A stretch of DNA of 64,000 nt from Deltaproteobacteria bacterium. Its GTDB lineage: Bacteria; Desulfobacterota; DSM-4660; Desulfatiglandales; Desulfatiglandaceae. The translations under genes and the position numbers were made by a program. The stretch is from the NCBI GenBank assembly GCA_021737785.1, contig JAIPDI010000032.1, positions 1 through 64,000 on the forward strand, in the 5' to 3' direction. Below the pieces are notes generated by a model that saw nothing but the letters and a program-made list of their open reading frames with translations, searched no databases and was not told the origin of the DNA. Shown piece after piece: positions 26,770 to 34,515 of the stretch; positions within the stretch are counted from its first letter, which is position 1, and the number at the start of each line of letters is the position of its first letter.

Positions 26770-27719
26770 TGCTCAAGTATACTGAAAAAATCCAGGAGAT
26801 CGCCAAGCGGCTGCTTCAGGAGAAAAAAATAGACGTATTCATCGGGTACAAGAAAGGATCCGTCCCCATGATGAACGAACCCCTCCTGATCACCGATCCG
26901 GATAAGGCGGACCGGCTTTACTGGGACAACTTCTGCGGTCTGAACCTGTGCAATTATCTGACCCGGCGAACCGACAAAATCGGAATCGTGGCCAACGGGT
27001 GCAATTCCCGGAACATCGTCACCCACATCATCGAAAACCAGATCCAGCGGGATCAGCTCTATATCGTGGGGATTCCGTGCGAGGGGATGATCGATCACCG
27101 GGCCGTCATGCGAGCGGTAAAGCAGAAAGAGATATCGGATATAGAACAGCATGGCAACACCTTTACCGTAAAGGGCGCCGACTTTGAAGAGACCTTTGAA
27201 AAGGAGAAATTTCTGCAAACCAACTGCGCCGTCTGCATTCACCGCAATCCGGTGATCTACGATGAGCTCTTAGGCGATCTGGTGGAAGAGCAGACCGATG
27301 TGTCGCCGTATCAGGATGTGGAAAAGGTGGAGGAGATGGACCCGGAAAAGAAACAGGGGTTCTTCACCCGGCTGATCTCCCGGTGCATCCGCTGTTATGC
27401 CTGCCGCAACGCCTGTCCCTTGTGTTACTGTCCCACCTGTTTTGTGGATGAATCAAAACCCCAGTGGGTGGGGAAGAGCAGCGATCCGACCGACACCATG
27501 ACCTTCCATCTTCTGAGGGCGTATCACTGCGCAGGGAGGTGCACGGACTGCGGGGCGTGCGAACGGGTCTGTCCCATGGGGATCTCCATGCGGCAGTTTA
27601 CCAAGAAACTCAACAAAGACTGCCAGGACCTCTTCTCGTGGGAGGCGGGGCTGACCGTTGACCAGCGACCGCCCCTGGATGTATACCGGCCGGACGACTA
27701 TAACGAGTTTATAAAATAG
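26769..27719 (+). CDS. FrhB/FdhB-like iron-sulfur flavoprotein subunit (Flx-type)
   Basis: A 316-residue protein with an FrhB/FdhB-type N-terminal half: a GIVANGCNSRN stretch near 78-88 and NCAVCIHRNP near 154-163. Two 4Fe-4S motifs follow in the C-terminal half, CIRCYACRNACPLCYCPTC (about 200-218) and CTDCGACERVCP (about 259-270). Its ATG overlaps the mvhD stop (TAATG). In related clusters such a protein relays electrons between a pyridine-nucleotide flavoprotein and MvhD-HdrA. It corresponds to one of the two iron-sulfur Flx subunits; which letter it should take is not certain from sequence. Confidence 0.8.
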   Translation: MLKYTEKIQEIAKRLLQEKKIDVFIGYKKGSVPMMNEPLLITDPDKADRLYWDNFCGLNLCNYLTRRTDKIGIVANGCNSRNIVTHIIENQIQRDQLYIVGIPCEGMIDHRAVMRAVKQKEISDIEQHGNTFTVKGADFEETFEKEKFLQTNCAVCIHRNPVIYDELLGDLVEEQTDVSPYQDVEKVEEMDPEKKQGFFTRLISRCIRCYACRNACPLCYCPTCFVDESKPQWVGKSSDPTDTMTFHLLRAYHCAGRCTDCGACERVCPMGISMRQFTKKLNKDCQDLFSWEAGLTVDQRPPLDVYRPDDYNEFIK

Positions 27720-27861
27720 GTGACTAAAGTGAACTAAAATGGTCTCACACAAAGCCACAGAGAGATACGATATTGGTTTAACATGTCCCGGCTTTTATTT
27801 TTCTTTGTGCCTTTGTGTCTCCGTGTGAGCCATCTACCGAAATGTTTCATAGAGGTCAATC

Positions 27862-28899
27862 ATGACAGATAAGATATTCACCAAGGAAGAATGGATAAAG
27901 GCGCTGGAAGGGCTGAAGGATGCCTACACCCTTTTGGTGCCTGTGAAGGACGGGGATTTTCACACCTTCATGCCCCTGAGTGAGGGGAAGACCGCTGATT
28001 TTGATTTTCAAAACAGCAGGCTTTCCCCTAAATCGGTGATCTATCCCCAATCGGAACGGCTGTTTGAATACACCCTGGACAGCGCTGACCCTGAGGCCAA
28101 CATCCTGAAGGAATCTCCAAAAGACTATTCCCCGAGAGCCGTTGTGGGAATACGGCCCTGTGACGCCCATGCATTCCAGATTGTGAAGCGCAACTTTGAT
28201 AATCCCGAGTACCGCGATCCCTGGTGGGTGCGGCATTTTGAATCGACCACCCTGATCGGCCTGGGCTGCAGCGATCCCTGTTCGACCTGCTTCTGTACCG
28301 CAGTGGGCGGGGGCCCGTTTCATGAAGAGGGCCTGGATGCCGTTATCTTCGATCTGGGGGATCGTTACCTGATCAAGGGCATTACCGACAAAGGAGAGGC
28401 GTTTCTGGCCAAGATGACCGGGGGAAGGGCCGCGGACCAGGACGATTTGAAAGCCGCGGAAGGACTGGCCGCCTCCGCCTCTAAAAAGATCACCGCATCC
28501 GTTCCCACGGACAAATTGAAGGCAAAGAAAACCAACGATCTCTTCAATGCCCCCTTCTGGGAAGAGGTCGCCTTTGGGTGTCTCAATTGCGGGACCTGCA
28601 CCTATCTCTGTCCCACCTGCTGGTGTTTTGACATCCAGGACGAGGTCTCGGGAAAAGAGGGCGACAGGATGAGGAACTGGGATTCCTGCATGTTCCCCCT
28701 CTTTACCCTTCACGGCTCCGGGCACAACCCGAGAGACGTCAAAGTCCAACGCGTTCGCCAGCGGTTCATGCACAAGCTGAAGTACTATGTGGACAAATAT
28801 GACAACGGCGTTCAATGTTCCGGCTGCGGTCGCTGCGTCCGCTACTGCCCGGTCAACATCGATATACGGGATGTCTGCGAGCGGATGAACACCTATTAG
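27862..28899 (+). CDS. 4Fe-4S dicluster subunit, AsrA/sulfhydrogenase-beta-like (Flx-type)
   Basis: A 345-residue protein resembling subunit A of anaerobic sulfite reductase and the beta subunit of sulfhydrogenases. It has CSDPCSTCFC near residue 135, then CLNCGTCTYLCPTCWC (about 240-255) and CSGCGRCVRYCP (about 318-329). It lies 142 bases after the previous gene, across a spacer with two opposed cacagag-type words (27744-27765 and 27805-27828). Together with FlxA and MvhD it would form the Flx module, passing electrons from NAD(P)H to HdrA. No siroheme or catalytic nickel ligands are seen, so an electron-transfer role is preferred. Confidence 0.85.
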   Translation: MTDKIFTKEEWIKALEGLKDAYTLLVPVKDGDFHTFMPLSEGKTADFDFQNSRLSPKSVIYPQSERLFEYTLDSADPEANILKESPKDYSPRAVVGIRPCDAHAFQIVKRNFDNPEYRDPWWVRHFESTTLIGLGCSDPCSTCFCTAVGGGPFHEEGLDAVIFDLGDRYLIKGITDKGEAFLAKMTGGRAADQDDLKAAEGLAASASKKITASVPTDKLKAKKTNDLFNAPFWEEVAFGCLNCGTCTYLCPTCWCFDIQDEVSGKEGDRMRNWDSCMFPLFTLHGSGHNPRDVKVQRVRQRFMHKLKYYVDKYDNGVQCSGCGRCVRYCPVNIDIRDVCERMNTY

Positions 28900-29116
28900 G
28901 CCCTTAGGGCGTCTATATTTATAGATCGTCTCAGAGCTTCTGTGGTCAGACGCATCTAAAGCGAATTGAGGAATTGCGAATTAAGGAATTGACGAATTGG
29001 CACGATGGAAGAACATTTGTCAAAATTCCTGAATTCCTGAATCCTGAATTCCTGAATTTCAAATATCTTTGGTTGCGGCCGTTAGGCCGCCTTGGATGTT
29101 TAAGGAGGTCACCCCC
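28900..29116. other. spacer with GAATTG repeats and leader-type hairpin before flxA
   Basis: GGAATTG words (28967-29000) are mirrored by AATTCCTGAATTCC words (29025-29060). A third clear copy of the leader hairpin follows, GGTTGCGGCC-gtta-GGCCGCC (29071-29091), then TAAGGAGG. No gene is seen. Confidence 0.7.
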
Positions 29117-29959
29117 TTGGAAAATCCGTATTTGCCCTATCCGGTCCGAATCGATCGGATCACCACCGAAACCGAGGACAGGAATCTGAAGACCTTCAGA
29201 TTTGTTTTTCTGAATCCCGAACATGAGGAGAAATTTGCCTATACGCCGGGGCAGTTTGCGGAATTATCCGTGGCGGGTAAGGGTGAAATCCCCATCGGTA
29301 TCGCATCCTCGCCCACGGAAAAGGGATTTGTCGCTTTTACGGTCAACAAGGTCGGGCTCGTCACCACCCATCTCCACAATATGAAAGAGGGGGATGTAAT
29401 GGGACTCCGGGGGCCGATGGGCAACTGGTATCCGTGGGACGAGATGGAGGGAAAAAATGTGGTCATCGTCGGCGGCGGGTTTGCCTTCACCACCCTGAGA
29501 TCCAGCATCGTCTATATGCTGCACCCCGAAAACCGACCCAGATTCAAGGACATCACCGTGGTGTACGGGGCCAGAAGCCCGGGCATGCTGCTGTACAAGG
29601 ATGAACTGGCGGCATGGGAGCAGCGGGATGACATCCATATGCATATCACGGTGGATGGTACCGATGACCCTGACTGGAAATACAATGTCGGGTTTGTCCC
29701 CACCATCACCGAACAAAAGATCAAGAGTGCGGACAACGCCATTGCCATCGTGTGCGGCCCGCCCATCATGATCCGGTTCACCCAGCCGGTCCTGGAAAAG
29801 CTGGGATTCCCGCCGGAACGGATTATCCTCTCTCTGGAAATGCGGATGAAATGCGGCATCGGGATCTGCGGCCGGTGCAATATCGGGGACAAATACGTGT
29901 GCAAGGACGGTCCTGTCTTCTCGCTCGCTCAACTCAAGGAAATGCCCCCGGAATATTAG
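29117..29959 (+). CDS. flxA: FlxA, FAD/NAD(P)H-binding oxidoreductase
   Basis: A 280-residue ferredoxin-NADP-reductase-type protein, like AsrB and the gamma subunit of sulfhydrogenase. The FAD-binding barrel includes YTPGQFAELSV and PIGIASSP (residues about 40-60). The NAD(P) domain begins VVIVGGGFAFTTLRS (about 115) and includes VYGARSPGMLLYKDEL. The C-terminal 2Fe-2S site is MKCGIGICGRCNIGDKYVCKDGP. The TTG start at 29117 is preferred because AAGGAGG lies 8 bases upstream; the ATG at 29096 would overlap that ribosome site. It would oxidise NADH or NADPH and feed MvhD-HdrA. Confidence 0.88.
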   Translation: MENPYLPYPVRIDRITTETEDRNLKTFRFVFLNPEHEEKFAYTPGQFAELSVAGKGEIPIGIASSPTEKGFVAFTVNKVGLVTTHLHNMKEGDVMGLRGPMGNWYPWDEMEGKNVVIVGGGFAFTTLRSSIVYMLHPENRPRFKDITVVYGARSPGMLLYKDELAAWEQRDDIHMHITVDGTDDPDWKYNVGFVPTITEQKIKSADNAIAIVCGPPIMIRFTQPVLEKLGFPPERIILSLEMRMKCGIGICGRCNIGDKYVCKDGPVFSLAQLKEMPPEY

Positions 29960-30211
29960 CCACACACACCGGTTCCTCTTCCTAAATCCTTCTTTCCGGG
30001 CCTGGCCTGATGTCTCCTGCACTCCCTGAAGGGTCGGGCTCGGTCTTTTTCGAGTTACCACCAAAGCGTCTAATTCCGACAATCATTGGGGGGATGTGTC
30101 TCTCCGCTTCCGGGTGAGATATTTTCGGTTGCGGTTATGCCGGCCGAGGACTATCCTCTTGTGGAGTGACACTGGAACCATCTGATCAATCTCGAATACG
30201 GGGAGAGGGAG
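29960..30211. other. spacer between flxA and second Rossmann kinase
   Basis: No gene or clear terminator is seen. A degenerate GGTTGCGG word occurs at about 30128-30135. The kinase start at 30212 has GGGAGAGGGAG upstream. Confidence 0.5.
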
Positions 30212-32521
30212 ATGAATGGAAACCATCAGTTGATCAAGAGGGGCGCGCAATCACGGATAACGCTGAAGGCCGCCATCATCGGAGGAGGAAATGCCTGCCA
30301 TAACCTCCTGATGCTCCTTAGCGACGAACGTCTGACACGGTTAAGACTGGAAATCGTGGGCGTAGCAGATCCTGATCCGGAGGCCCCCGGTATGGTCCGG
30401 GCCATGGAGATGGGAATCTTCACCACCTCTGATTTCACCGATCTTTATCCCCTTCCGGGTCTGAATCTTCTCATTGAATTGACCGGTTCCATGGATATCA
30501 GGGAACGAATGATCCGCACCAAGCCCCTTCACATCAGTTCTATCGACCATCGGGGGGCCCGTCTATTCTGGGACCTGATCCAGATAGAAGTGGAAACGCA
30601 GCAACTTCAACAGGCCTCGAAAGAGGCCATCCGAAAGGAACGGGACTGGTCCCAGAAGTTTATTGATTCCCTTGCCGACAAGATCATGGTGCTGAACAGG
30701 GACCGCACCATCCATCGGGTCAACAGGACCTTTCTGAGGGAAAGCGGGGTCACCGAAGAGACCGTACTGGGGAAACCCTGTTATGAGATCACCCGCCACT
30801 CCTCCGAAGTATGCAGCGGCGATGCCTTTGTCTGTCCGTTTGACAAGGTCTTGGAAACCGGTACCAGCTATTCTGCCATCCATGAGCATATGACAGGCGA
30901 CGGAAACAGGATCTTTGAAGAGATCATGGCCACCCCTATCCTGAATGATGGGGCCGAGATCGTCCAGGTCATCGAAGGGATCCGGGATGTGACCCGGCGG
31001 GTCGGCCTGCAGGAAGAGGTGCGCCGGAACAAGGAATACCTGGAAAACATCATCGTCAATTCCTCGGACATGATCATCACCACCAACCTCCAGGGGAAGG
31101 TGGTTACCTTTAATCCGGGGGCCGAACATATGCTGGGCTATACGCAGGAAGAGGTCCTGGGAACGGATATCGAAGCCCTGTGGAAGGCGCCGGAAGAGCG
31201 GCGCCGGCTCATGGCCGAGGTAAAGGCAAGAGGATTTGTGAATAATTACCCGACTACCCTCATCGGCAAAGACGATCAGGAGGTGGAGATCAGCCTCTCT
31301 TTGGCCGAACTGCGCGACAGCGAGGGGCATGTCCTGGGCACGGTGGGGATCAGCAAGGATGTCACTGAAGAGAACCGCCTTCGCCGAAAGCTCATCGAGC
31401 GGGAAATGGAGTTGCGTAAGGCCAATGATTTCATGAACAAGATCATTCAGAGTTCGCCCGATGCCATCATGGCCACAGATATGAAAGGAAACATCATCAT
31501 CTGGAATCAGGCCGCAGAGGAAACCCTCGGTTACCGGGCGACGGACGTCATCGGCAAGATGAATATTGACAGGATCTATCCCCAGGGAACAGCCAAAAGG
31601 GTCATGCAGATGATGCGAAGCCCTGAGCACGGCCCGGTCGGCAAACTGAGATCCTACCCGATGGTCTATGTCCGTCAGGACGGCGAGGTGGTGGAAGGAA
31701 ACCTCTCCTCCGCTATTATTTATGACGCCGACGGCGCTGAAACGGCCTCTGTGGGCATTTTTGTGGACCTGGAAGAACGCTTGAACATGGAACGGAAGCT
31801 CCGGCAGACCCAGGAACAGCTATTGCAATCCGAAAAGCTGGCTGCCATGGGACGATTGACCTCTCAGATCGCCCACGAGCTGAACAACCCCCTTTACGGC
31901 ATCATGAATACCCTGGAACTGCTGAAAACCGAGATCTCCCCCCAGAACAAGCGTCGAAAGATCCTGGAGATGGCCCTGTCGGAAACGGAAAGGCTCTCTG
32001 AAATGCTCCGGAAAATGTTGTCGTTCTCCAAACCCGATGAAGAAACCAAACAGCCTTCAGACATCAACAATATCCTGGACGAAATCCTCCTCCTCCACGA
32101 AAAACAGCTCCGGGAACACAGCATTACCCTGTCAATATCCCTGGGGAAAAATCTCGGAGCGGTGTATGCTTCTAAGAATCAGCTCAGGCAGGTCTTTCTC
32201 AATATGATCGCCAACGCCAGGGATGCCATGCCGGACGGGGGGACCTTGACGGTGGCCACCAGGGTGGTGGAGGATATGCTCCATATAGAATTCTCGGATA
32301 CCGGGACCGGCATCAGAAAAGAGGACCTCAGCAAAATCTTCGATGCATTTTTTACGACCAAAGACAGCATCAAGGGCGTAGGTCTCGGCCTGTCTGTCTG
32401 CTACGGGTTCATCAAAGATCACGGCGGCGATATCCGGGTGGAAAGCCATCCCGATTCCGGCACCACCTTTACCATTACCCTTCCAGTACACAAAGAAACT
32501 GCGGATCCGCCGGAGTCCTGA
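30212..32521 (+). CDS. Rossmann-domain multi-PAS sensor histidine kinase
   Basis: A 769-residue soluble kinase. Residues about 17-125 match the N-terminal domain of the kinase at 19901: AAIIGGGNACHNLLMLL and VGVADPDPEAPGMVRAMEMG, then a DLY loop. Three PAS domains follow (about 145-265, 270-395, 405-530). The H-box is QIAHELNNPLYGIMN (about 560), and the ATPase boxes are MIANARDAM, DTGTGI and GVGLGLSVCYG. It ends the hdrA-flx locus. The nearest candidate partner is the HTH-receiver protein 335 bases downstream. The Rossmann part may bind a dinucleotide, but this is not shown. Confidence 0.88.
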   Translation: MNGNHQLIKRGAQSRITLKAAIIGGGNACHNLLMLLSDERLTRLRLEIVGVADPDPEAPGMVRAMEMGIFTTSDFTDLYPLPGLNLLIELTGSMDIRERMIRTKPLHISSIDHRGARLFWDLIQIEVETQQLQQASKEAIRKERDWSQKFIDSLADKIMVLNRDRTIHRVNRTFLRESGVTEETVLGKPCYEITRHSSEVCSGDAFVCPFDKVLETGTSYSAIHEHMTGDGNRIFEEIMATPILNDGAEIVQVIEGIRDVTRRVGLQEEVRRNKEYLENIIVNSSDMIITTNLQGKVVTFNPGAEHMLGYTQEEVLGTDIEALWKAPEERRRLMAEVKARGFVNNYPTTLIGKDDQEVEISLSLAELRDSEGHVLGTVGISKDVTEENRLRRKLIEREMELRKANDFMNKIIQSSPDAIMATDMKGNIIIWNQAAEETLGYRATDVIGKMNIDRIYPQGTAKRVMQMMRSPEHGPVGKLRSYPMVYVRQDGEVVEGNLSSAIIYDADGAETASVGIFVDLEERLNMERKLRQTQEQLLQSEKLAAMGRLTSQIAHELNNPLYGIMNTLELLKTEISPQNKRRKILEMALSETERLSEMLRKMLSFSKPDEETKQPSDINNILDEILLLHEKQLREHSITLSISLGKNLGAVYASKNQLRQVFLNMIANARDAMPDGGTLTVATRVVEDMLHIEFSDTGTGIRKEDLSKIFDAFFTTKDSIKGVGLGLSVCYGFIKDHGGDIRVESHPDSGTTFTITLPVHKETADPPES

Positions 32522-32855
32522 TCGTCCTCCTTGGGCACCGACCGGATAGCATCTGCTTACCCGATGCCCATCCCCCCATTCTGAAGTATCCTCGCTGCAA
32601 TCCGAAAACATCGCCAAGGCCCAATCGACGCTTCGCCCTGTACAGACGGCACGGGGAAATCCCGAAACCGTCCGAGAATCGCAGGTTACCTTCGAGCAAA
32701 AGAAAACAATGCCATGATACTGATACAGTTATTATAGACTTTATTGTTTTTATCGTAATTTTTTTTCATAAAAACTCGTTTTTTTTCTTGACATACTATA
32801 AATTCTATAATAAGTGTAAAATCAACTCAACCCGCACACGGAGGATCCTTGCGTC
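32522..32855. other. AT-rich intergenic region before the HTH-receiver gene
   Basis: No gene is seen. The last 130 bases are strikingly AT-rich relative to the window and hold poly-T tracts and the promoter candidate at 32788-32811. The gene at 32856 has ACGGAGGATCC upstream. Confidence 0.6.
32788..32811 (+). promoter_or_regulatory. possible promoter of the HTH-receiver gene
   Basis: TTGACA (32788-32793) and TATAAT (32806-32811) are both perfect hexamers but only 12 bases apart, too close for standard sigma70 use. This spacing recalls MerR-type promoters distorted by their activator, but those have longer, not shorter, spacers. Confidence 0.35.
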
Positions 32856-33449
32856 ATGGAAGGCATATTGACAGTTTATAAGGCGAGCGAATACTGCAAC
32901 GTCTCGCCCAAGACCATTATCAACTGGATAGAGTCGGGGCACATCCAGGCCTATAAGACCGTCGGGGGGCACCGCCGGATCAAACAGACGGATCTTATCG
33001 CATTCATGAATCGACAGGGGATTCCTGTCCCCGAGGGGGATTCGCCGGTTGACGAACGGAAGCGGGTTCTGGTGGTGGACGACGATCCCATTATTGTGGA
33101 GACCATTGTCCAGGCCCTGGAAGAAGACGAACACGATTATGAGGTGGTCTCTGCGTCGGACGGCTTTGAGGCGGGACTGCAGGTCAACCACTTCAAGCCC
33201 CACCTGATGATCCTGGATATCATGATGCCGGATATCAAAGGGTATGAGGTGTGCCGCAAGATCAAGAGCGATGAAGCAACAAAAGAAACCCAGATTATTG
33301 TCCTGTCCGCCTATCTGGATGATGAGAAATTCAAGAAGATGAAAGAATACGGGGCCGACGTCTGCTTCTCAAAACCCTTCCCCCTGCCCCAATTAAAAAA
33401 AGAGGTGGCCAGGCTGTTGGGATTGACCACGGACGGTGAGCTGCCGTAA
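32856..33449 (+). CDS. HTH-receiver fusion regulator
   Basis: A 197-residue protein. Residues about 5-52 form an excisionase/MerR-type winged helix (YKASEYCNVSPKTIINWIES and GGHRRIKQTDLIAFM). A receiver domain follows (about 70-190) with VLVVDDDP, phospho-acceptor in LMILDIMMPD, and KPF. The DNA-binding domain lies before the receiver, the reverse of most response regulators. It stands after the multi-PAS Rossmann kinase and before the C1 genes, and could regulate either. The partner kinase is inferred from proximity only. Confidence 0.85.
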   Translation: MEGILTVYKASEYCNVSPKTIINWIESGHIQAYKTVGGHRRIKQTDLIAFMNRQGIPVPEGDSPVDERKRVLVVDDDPIIVETIVQALEEDEHDYEVVSASDGFEAGLQVNHFKPHLMILDIMMPDIKGYEVCRKIKSDEATKETQIIVLSAYLDDEKFKKMKEYGADVCFSKPFPLPQLKKEVARLLGLTTDGELP

Positions 33450-33509
33450 CAAGACATTGTGGCCTGAACAACCCACAATTCCTATCTGGCTGCCATAAGG
33501 AGAAAGCGG

Positions 33510-34385
33510 ATGAAGCTAAAGGACTCCCTCGATAAAAAACGATTTGTCGTGACCTCGGAAATCCAGTCCCCTGTCGATGGGGGCCCGGAGGCGCTCATCA
33601 AGAGCCTGGAACTGGTCAGGGGCCGCGTTGACGGCGTGGCTGTTCCGGAGTTGGATATAGAGGGGGTGGTGGGAGACAGCGTCAGGACCTGCCATCTTCT
33701 GAATCAGAACCGGTTCGAGTCCATTTATCAGACCACCACCCGGGACAAGAGCCGGCCCCAATTACAGAAGGACCTCCTGCTGGCCCATGACGCAGGGGTT
33801 GAAAATCTCCTTGTCTTTACCGAAGACTACCGGATCACCGGAGACAGCCTCCAGGAGATGATGTTTTTCCATGTGGATGCCGGGAAACTGGCCTCTGTGT
33901 TGGACCATATGCGCCAAGGGAGCACTGTGGATGGGAAGGAACTTCCGTCCAAGGCCGATTTTGTATTGGGTTCGGGGGTCGAATCTGCGTGGGGAAAGAA
34001 CGTTCCCGATCTGGAGATGAAGGAGTTGGAAGAGATGACACGGATCGGGACGGGATATTTTCTGACCACCCCGGTATTCGACCTGGGCCGGTTTGAAAAA
34101 TTCATGAAACAGGTCAAGACGTTCGGGATACCGGTCATTGCGGAGGTAATGATCCTGAGGACCGCCGGCATGGCGCAGTTTTTGAACCGCCATTTCAAAT
34201 CGGGGTTGATCCCTGACTGGATGATCAAGCGGTTGGCCAGGGCCCCGGATCGACAGAAGGCCAGTATCGACATCTTTGCGGAGACGGTCCAGGGCCTCAA
34301 AGACCTCTGCCAGGGGATCCACATCATCACCATCGGGGGTGAAGAAAAGCTGAGGCACTATCTGGATGCGGCCAAATTAAGGTAG
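33510..34385 (+). CDS. divergent MetF-family protein
   Basis: A 291-residue TIM-barrel protein of the methylenetetrahydrofolate reductase family, weakly similar to the MetF at 41745. It starts FVVTSEIQSP where MetF has FVVTSEVAPP. It has FTEDYRITGD at the flavin/folate site where canonical MetF has LTGD. ATG at 33510 has AAGGAGA upstream. The change in the LTGD element raises doubt that it is a standard MTHF reductase. It may be a subunit specialised for the Nuo/GltD-like complex encoded directly downstream, or a reductase for another pterin. Confidence 0.78.
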   Translation: MKLKDSLDKKRFVVTSEIQSPVDGGPEALIKSLELVRGRVDGVAVPELDIEGVVGDSVRTCHLLNQNRFESIYQTTTRDKSRPQLQKDLLLAHDAGVENLLVFTEDYRITGDSLQEMMFFHVDAGKLASVLDHMRQGSTVDGKELPSKADFVLGSGVESAWGKNVPDLEMKELEEMTRIGTGYFLTTPVFDLGRFEKFMKQVKTFGIPVIAEVMILRTAGMAQFLNRHFKSGLIPDWMIKRLARAPDRQKASIDIFAETVQGLKDLCQGIHIITIGGEEKLRHYLDAAKLR

Positions 34386-34389
34386 GCCC

Positions 34390-34508
34390 AGCAGTATGCA
34401 GTAGGGAGTAGCAGTATGCAGTAGGGAGTAAGGAGCAGGCAGTAAGCAAGAACGAGCATCCAGTATCCAGCATCCAGTATCCAGTGACCAGTATCCAGGA
34501 CCAGGAGA
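34390..34508. repeat. 7-nt-period repeat tract before the NuoG-like gene
   Basis: Two copies of GCAGTATGCAGTAGGGAGTA are followed by CCAGTAT/CCAGCAT heptads (about 34457-34500). It ends in CCAGGAGAA, which acts as ribosome site for the GTG start at 34516, as in the mvhD case. Confidence 0.75.
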
Positions 34509-34515
34509 AACGCTC

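Noticed and set aside
27744-27828. terminator formed by opposed cacagag words
   Set aside because: The two words are inverted but pair imperfectly over a long loop and occur throughout the window as repeats.
33700-33725. tRNA T-arm-like GGTTCGAGTCC
   Set aside because: It lies inside the MetF-like coding sequence and no acceptor or anticodon stems surround it.
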